A model generated the notes under the pieces. It did not search any database and was not told the origin of the DNA. It saw nothing but the letters and a program-made list of their open reading frames with translations. The position numbers and the translations under genes were made by a program. This document shows positions 1-64,000 of a stretch of 64,000 nucleotides of DNA, piece after piece (position 1 is the first letter of the stretch; each line of letters begins with the position of its first letter). Source of the stretch: Chrysogorgia sp. JL179-B06 (lineage: Eukaryota; Cnidaria; Anthozoa; Scleralcyonacea; Chrysogorgiidae); contig JAYKKM010000032.1 in NCBI GenBank assembly GCA_035772405.1, forward strand, positions 3,547,100-3,611,099. The letters run 5' to 3'.

Positions 1-1860
1 TCATCCGACCAAAAGCCGGCAGCAGAAAGACATGACGCGGACGTCAATTAACTTGCCGTATCAAGTTCAAAACAAAGGAAATTATTAACTAGTAATCATT
101 GGAGTAGTTTTGAAGTCATTCTTAATAGTCTCTGTATTCTGCATACAATGTATTACGATTTCGTAGTTGAACTCCTAACAGCGACGACGATGTTGGACTT
201 ATCATGTGTCGAACCTAGATACATGATAAATTCGACGTTTGAAATTAAAGTTGCACTTTGATCGATATATCCGACCAAAGCGGTAATATTGCGGTCGATC
301 TTATCACGTCCATATGATGCGGTCTATTGACAGGTTTCAAAACTCCAAACAGTACTTCGTTAAAAAATATTGTTTGGTGAACTACATCATTGGCATTGCT
401 TAATTAGGTTAAACTGCCCTAGAACTGCTAGAAGATGGTCACCATTAACAACTTCATTAACCACTTTTGCAGTCTGCGTAGACATAGCCCAACTTATCAC
501 TTTACCTGAAAATTGATCTTGAGCAATCGAAGTGCGCGGTCACTCAAAGTGCTTCAGTTTTGTTTCACGCGTGGCAAACCAGGCCACGTGTGTCAACAGT
601 GCCAGTCGCGAAGTAGGCAAGTGTCCTTTTTGTCGTCTGTGGCAATAGCGAGTCGGAATAGAAAATTTCATGAATACATTTTTATCAAAAATCCAAAAAT
701 TTCTCTTCATGTTTACCCTTCATCGTTCATATTGTTTTGATTATCCACGTTAATTCTCACTCGATTATCCACATTCCCATTGGTAAATAAATCTCCCCAT
801 ACAATATGGAATCCTTGATAAGATAAGTTCAGATCAACTATTTGATTTCGTATTTATTGTTGCTTCAAACGTTCAGATCACTGCAGTGGTTCAGATACGT
901 TAGCAGTAAAAGATCAGACTTACCTTCGAACTTTGCTAAGACCGACGAATAATGATGATCAGACATTTCTTTAGAAATAGTAACAACAAGCAGTTTACCA
1001 AACAAAGTATCAAAGACACAAAGCAATATAGTTCCAAAGAAGTGTTTTAGTGACCACGAGAGACAAGAGAATATGGTGCAACCACCGCAACTATTAACTC
1101 GCTGCTAGCACCTATGGGAAATCTCGTTCCCAGAGCCTTCGCCCCACGAGGGCTGCGGAGGTAAGGGGTACGACTGCACGAGGTTGTGTCCACTGTTCAT
1201 ATATAAAGGAATCTTTTTGCAGGGCTTCTAAATAGCGTTATTATGGTTCTTTTTAGAAGTTAGAGTTTAGTAAAGTACATTTAAAAACTCGCAGTACATG
1301 CTTTATCGGGTCTAAACTTGCTATCTGGTTTAAATAAAGTCAGTCTTATCAGGTTTGAAATCGAGATTGAAATATGACATAAACATTATGTAAATGTTTT
1401 AGGAAATATATGTAAAATATATTAGTTTAATACCAAAGGTTTCACTGATAATAGGGAATGAAAAGCTTTGCTCGAAGAAACTGAATGGTCAGAATATGAC
1501 TAAAGTGATAATTTGTACAGTTCTCGATGTGAAGCAATAAAATCGTGGATATAGGTTTATATAGACATCCAATCCAAAAGACTATAGATTTCTATAGGCA
1601 ATCCATAGCTTTCTATCGACATCCAATCCTATAGTTATTGAATTCTGCCTATAGTTATTGAATTCTGCCTATAGATCTGTATAGGCAACTGCTGCAACTA
1701 TATGTTTGAACTGCACATGAGTAATACTGAGTTGGGATAAAAGATTTCCTATTTTATTCACTCAAATGAGGCACCAAAGACCAATTAAAGTACAGAAGGA
1801 ATCTAATTGCTAGGCGACAGTTAAACTTTTTAGTTTTGCACCTGTTTTACATAAGCAGTT
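1..1860. other. Unassigned sequence upstream of first recognised exon
   Basis: Short open frames occur (for example 513-740) but have no coding signature I recognise. A short repeated phrase (cctatagttattgaattctg) occurs around 1630-1670. I see no promoter or first exon of the ATRX gene that can be defended. Confidence 0.4.
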
Positions 1861-1867
1861 AACAATT

Positions 1868-2195
1868 GTAGCAGGATCTTGCCAAGATTGTAGCAGGATC
1901 TTGCCAAGATTATGGAAGGATCTTGCCAAAAGATTGTTCCAGATTTTGCCAAAAGATTGTTCCAGATTTTGCCAAAGATATTGTAATTGGGGTTTAATTG
2001 CAGGTTTGACCGACCTGGGAAGTGTTGTAAATATATTTTTATTCTTACATTTATAATAATAAATACCTGTTAGACACAACAAAATCTTGCCAAGATCTTG
2101 CCGAAATCTTGCCAAGATCTTGCCAAGAAATATCGTAACTTAAGTGCCTATTGAAGGAAAGGCAAGATCTTGTAAGATCTTGCCAAGATCTCCAA
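1868..2195. repeat. Degenerate tandem repeat built on ATCTTGGCAAG
   Basis: Two clusters (about 1868-1978 and 2083-2195) repeat aggatcttgccaagat- and attttgccaaaagattg-type units on one strand. The unit is about 11 or 22 bp and partly palindromic (CAAGATCTTG). A minus-strand open frame over it is a product of the repeat. Confidence 0.75.
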
Positions 2196-2378
2196 CCTGG
2201 GGTGTCCTCATACTTATGGCACTAGAATATCGTCAAATGTTTTCCACTGACCAGTGTGCCCAAATTATCTCTGGATATGGCACTTTGAGTAATATATTTT
2301 TAACAGTTGTAACAATTGAGTTTGGCTTAGCAGTTTTTCATAATAGGTGAGATTGGGTTCGCCTATATAGCCCAGGGT

Positions 2379-2819
2379 CTGAAATTTGTAGTATCCCGAT
2401 ATCCACGGGATACCAAAGTTTCGTTTTGGGTACTAACTTCTGTTTTACTTGTATCCCGACGGGATTTCAAAAATCGGGATAGCTTTGTTAGCATGGGTCG
2501 CCATCTTGGAAATGAAGGGAAGACGTTAGGTACGGGCACTGGGTAAGAGGTTGTTCCCTACTGGTGGGTTTACTGTATATCAGTCAATGAATCTGGTGAT
2601 ATTTACGGTGAATATGTTAAAATATTTAATTAAAAAATCAAAAACTCTCTCAAAGAATCTCCTGGAGAAGTTAATATCATTGTATTAAACATTATAATTG
2701 ATCTTGCAATAAGCTTTGATGGAAGTGGGATAGTGGATTCTCAGGGGGATACAGTACTAAAACTTTGAACCCTGGTACCCCAATGGGATACTGAGAAAAA
2801 AATTAAATTTCAGACCTTG
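2379..2819. mobile_element. Short TIR element (MITE), CAGGGTCTGAAATTT ends
   Basis: Inverted termini CAGGGTCTGAAATTT and AAATTTCAGACCTTG bracket about 440 bp. The flanks share TAGCC. The body contains the palindromic phrase GGTATCCCGATATCCACGGG. A second copy of the left half starts near 5217, and sequence like its right half is seen near 12690-12770. Confidence 0.6.
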
Positions 2820-3344
2820 TAGCCAAATCAAGTGTCTAATGATTATGTAACACATGTACAGAGATTTTGTGTTTACATTTGGAAAATGAAATTTATAGTA
2901 AAACAATGCTGATGTTTAAGTTTTTTTTTCATGGAGAGATTGGCATTCAACCACAAAATGGCCATTTGGCACATTGGTAACCTTACATAGTACTGTATTT
3001 CCATCATTGATTGTGTGCTAATGAATAACGCAGGTTCTGGGTACGAGATTGTAACAAATTGTTATGTAAAAAAGCATGTTTCAATTCAATCGCATTTGGA
3101 ACTAAACAAAACAGTAAGGAGCCACCTTTAGCTTGTTCATTACATTTTTGGATCCAATTTCATGCCAAAACGTATTTTTGATATAATTCATATTATACAT
3201 GTACAGTATAATTTGTGGTACATTATGGAAAGTATTTTTGCTGTAATGGAATGTAAATTTTGTTTTAATTTCCTGTTGTGTTATAACTGGAATTTCAAAA
3301 TACTCACTTGAACTGTATACCGGTTAAAACAATACTCCTTGCAG

Positions 3345-60622
<57,278 letters not shown>

Positions 60623-60649
60623 GTATAACTTTTGTGCTTAATTAATGTA

Positions 60650-61240
60650 CTGTACTTTGTTATATGACTGTGACGTATTTTGCCTAATAACGCTAATTAT
60701 TATATGGCTAAGAAAGATGACGCACGCTGATTGGTTCGTGAGAGGTCCGGAAAAAAGCGTATTGCCCTCCGGCGCTGTGAGAGGGAAATACGCCTTTTCT
60801 GGACCGGTAAGTTTTGGCGGGAAAAATTTCTGAGTTGATTTAGATGAAAATAAATGAGGATTGAGTATGTTCGTTGAAAAAAGTTCGAACAATAACACGT
60901 TCTGGAACATTAGTGCTGCTTTTCTTGAAAGCTGTTTATCTTAAGTGAAGATAAATGAATACCAAACGACCAGTAACGCGTGTAAACATGAAGCGAAATC
61001 AACAAGCTCAGAGATAAGGTAAACGGCGACATCTGAAGACAAACACAACGTTAAATCAGAGAACAAAATGAACGAAAAGCCATATAATAAATGTCTTATT
61101 AACCTCGTTTGCTTGGTCTGTACGGTAAAGTATTTGCCTTCGGTTTTTTCGCACAGACCTCGCTCCTTCATCGCTCGGTCTGTACGAAAACCTCAGGCAA
61201 ATACGTTACCGTACAGACCTCGCACTCGGTTAATAAGTCT
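60650..61240. repeat. Dispersed repeat related to 31900-32430
   Basis: Shares GGTAAGTTTTGGCGGGAAAAA and TTTGCTTGGTCTGT with the earlier copy. Near its end, GGTCTGTACGGTAAAGTATTTG is inverted against CAAATACGTTACCGTACAGACC (61118-61220). CGTATTTTGCCTAATAACG at 60674 recurs at 62624, suggesting that the later TIR element split an older repeat. Confidence 0.55.
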
Positions 61241-62611
61241 TTAGGGACGAACCATTATTTTTCTGGAGGGGGGGGGGGGGGGGGGGGGGGGCGGTTGAAA
61301 AATATTGGAAAAAATTGTTTGCAGATGCTGATAAGGTCAAATAAATTGTTTGCAAACATAATAAGTAAAAAATAAAATGTTTGCAGAGCAATCCGAATGT
61401 TACAATTGTTATTAAATATTGTTTTTATGAGAATAAGCAAGAATATGTAATACAATGTTTCATTACGAGCGAGAATATAAATACGGGGCGGGTAATAAAA
61501 TAAGTACCCAACTCGTTTTTGGTAACATATCTATTAACAACCTTGTACTCTTCGTAGGCATAGAGTATGGCAGGCTTCGAACCCCTGATAATTTTTTGTA
61601 GTGCTTTACCTCCACCTTCCGCATTTTGTTTTTATTATTGAGTTATTTTTATCACTAAATAAAAGGTCCAAGACCATTGAGTGTCAATGAGCAGTTAAAC
61701 ATACTTAAACAATACTATTAAAATTTATTTCTCAAAAACCTATAGATTCATTGCAAAGGTTACTATGCTACATGTATATGGTTTTTATGCCAAAAATTGG
61801 CTATTTAATAGCTAATGTTTTTACTAGTGTTTTTACTATAGAACAACTTTTTTCATTAGTTCCAGACTGGAAATTCCATTTAACCCACGGAAGCAGCGAT
61901 TACGACCGCCGGCCTAAATCTCAGGTCACATTGCCAGATTTAGACGCTAACTGAAGCACTTTCACCCCTCAAACTCGAATACGTTGTGTTATTTCGAGTA
62001 TTGGTGTCAAATCCATCTAAAATAATGATTCTCCTCTCCGTGCTAGTCACGAGCTTGTAAAGGCAATTGATGACAAATTTTGGAGTAGACAGAAAAACCA
62101 ATGCCTCTATAAGTGTTCATCACACAGACTGGGCCTACGTGTAAGAAACAAAAAACCGAAAATGCAAAATTCAGGAGCCGTGTCCTGAGTTTCAGGCCGA
62201 TCCGAGTATATCAGGCTTGGCCGTCGTTGTAAACACGCCCCTATGGTATTACTCCTCTAATTCCTCCAATCACGCGACCACCTGCCCGAGATAAGACCCT
62301 GTGGTAGCAAGCCACTGGTCCTGTATCCTTGTTTACTGTGCTTGGTCAGGAAACCTTGATGAAAGATGTGACATATACCATCCTACATATCTAAGATATA
62401 CCTGATATACACTAGAGTGCTCTCCCTTGTTAGTTTTCATAACAATTGTTTGCAAACGGAAAAGGCCTGCTGAAAAAAAATAGTTTGCAGAAGTAAGTAC
62501 AGAACGTCACTGAAAAAAATAGTTTGTCTTGAAAAAATTCATCCCCCCCAAATTCATCCCCCCCTTCATCACCCCCCTCCAGAAAAATAAATGGTTCTGG
62601 TTGCCCTTTAA
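61240..62611. mobile_element. 1.4-kb TIR element with poly-G/poly-C ends
   Basis: The left end CTTTAGGGACGAACC and ATTTTTCTGGAGG with a 27-base G run is inverted against CCTCCAGAAAAATAAATGGT and GGTTGCCCTTTAA at the right, where C runs occur. GTTTGCAGA and AAAAATAGTTTG phrases recur subterminally. An open frame at 61751-61954 inside is not recognised. Confidence 0.75.
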
Positions 62612-64000
62612 ATGGGACTGAGGACGTATTTTGCCTAATAAACGTCTAATTATTATATGACTGAGATACGTATTTTGTCCTAATAAAGGCTAATTTATCT
62701 ATGAAGAAATAAACTTTGAACTCAAAAAACAATTGATTTAAATTCTGTGCAACTATAAATACTTAATCTCTTAGACTATGGTCGACTATTTGTTAGGGAA
62801 AACACGAACGACAAAAACGACACCTTTAGAGCGTTACAGCAAGGCGACAAAACGGGAAAACGGAAATAATGACAAACATGCCAGAGAGTCGCAATAAATC
62901 AAATATCTTATTACGAAACCTCATATTTCGATGGTTAGGCATATAATACGGGCATTTTATTCTAAATTTTCTCCTTCACTCTGTTCTGTTCACTCGCATT
63001 TTTTTCTTCCTCGCCCGGAAGTACGGGATTCGAAACTCGTAACATACCTGACACCGGCCCCCCCAATACTACCCAAACTATAAACTACAAACCGGACGAA
63101 TAAATAGAGAGTAATCACACTGACTAGTTAAATGCAAGTTTTGTTTTCGGGCTCTTGATTTTTGTGTGTCGCCACTTGTCATGCGATGTTTAAGATATTC
63201 GGCCTTATTTAATATTAGTTGTTATGAATTTCTGATCTACTAGGTGACCAAACTGTCAGTTTCTAAGACGGCGTGGTTGATGAGGCATCACACAAATTCA
63301 ACGTCAGTAATATTCAATTGCTATAATATCTAGCTGCGAACCTATAACACCGCTTCGAACCAGATATCTTAGAGCATACGGATGACGGAAAGACCAACTC
63401 CGGCTATTCCTAAGGGAACAGTTTCGAAGACATTTGTTATTAAGTATTTCATAAAGGGAAAGGTTTTTAAGTTTTAAATATGTAGGGGTTATAATTAGAG
63501 TTTAGCCCATCGGGCTGTTTACATAATCGATTAATTCGTATGACGAATTGCACAAATTTTATTTGCGTGAACCTTGGCTGGTGAACGTACAAACAATTCC
63601 ACGAGCTACCGCCCCGCCCTCTCGTTCTGTCAATTGTGTTCACGTATTCGGTATACCTTCGTTGTGCGATCTCCAGTGTCCCTTCGTGTGCTCAAGAGTA
63701 CAATAGAGGAAATTTTGGAAAGTGATACTTTATTACTTTGTCCTTAACATTTATTAATAAAACATAATAGGCAAAACAGAACACAACATACACTGGTCAT
63801 ATATTTTAATAATAGTTTATTTTCTTGCCAACACTTTATTGGTTCTTCAAATAATTGCAATTGGTGCTTCATAGTGATCACAACTGTAATTTTTAAAATA
63901 GCTCATATTCTGCCAGCATTTCTATATTCAAATTCGATATGCGTCAATAGTTTCTGACTAGGCCAACCACAGCTATTAGCAATTTATACGAACACAGAGC
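62612..64000. other. Unassigned sequence at the window end
   Basis: No coding block, repeat pair or further ATRX exon was recognised. The expected next ATRX exon (VTKQSL/RVVD-type) is not visible here, so it probably lies beyond 64000. Confidence 0.4.

Noticed and set aside
61751..61954. Continuation exon of ATRX
   Set aside because: The translation has no similarity to the expected helicase C-terminal sequence and lies inside a TIR element.

Overview
The window reads as one intron-rich animal locus. It is AT-rich and packed with transposable elements (BEL/Pao, Penelope-like, CR1/L2-Jockey-type LINE, pogo/Tigger, hAT, a tRNA-headed SINE). That mix, plus two repeat-borne gene families (a DDE-like protein and a RecQ-like helicase fragment) that I associate with corals and anemones, suggests a cnidarian, probably an anthozoan. 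The species assignment is inference.

The backbone is a single plus-strand host gene, an ATRX-type SNF2 chromatin remodeller. I placed 13 exons between 3345 and 60622: an acidic/basic N-terminal region, an ADD zinc module split over two exons (23674 and 29650), a long Lys/Glu/Ser linker, then the SNF2 helicase motifs in order. These are motif I (about 31300), Ia (33365), II and III (36561), and the C-terminal helicase lobe (52823 to 60622). The first exon(s) and the 3' end lie outside the window or were not recognised. Codon phases agree across every junction except at two places (exons at 52028 and 60589), where one extra T breaks the frame.

Everything else lies in the introns. 0-3.3 kb: little recognised, an ATCTTGGCAAG-type tandem array and a short TIR element. 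3.4-13.5 kb: a pogo-like MITE, a 5'-truncated LINE, and an antisense, damaged multi-exon gene of an uncharacterised DDE-like family. 13.7-23.7 kb: a Mutator-like TIR element beside a Penelope fragment, SINEs, and a 3.1-kb pogo/Tigger element that carries its transposase plus a divergent HIRAN-like gene. 23.8-29.6 kb: a 1-kb palindromic element with 8-bp target duplications and a hAT-type MITE. 31-41 kb: foldback elements, a hAT deletion derivative and AT microsatellites. 41.5-52 kb: SINEs and a broken BEL/Pao element that contains a RecQ-like helicase fragment and two small TIR elements with telomere-like loops. 54-60.5 kb: a diverged second copy of the 24.3-27.5 kb block, interrupted by a head-to-head Penelope palindrome in AT microsatellites and by a palindromic pair of tRNA-like units. 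60.6-64 kb: TIR elements and unassigned sequence.

The most useful second looks are the Tigger element with a HIRAN passenger gene; the DDE-like gene that may belong to a larger mobile element; the 24-kb/54-kb block pair, which supplies empty sites for nested insertions; three stem-loop elements with degenerate TTAGGG-like loops; several hammerhead-ribozyme-like cores; and the two frame breaks in ATRX.
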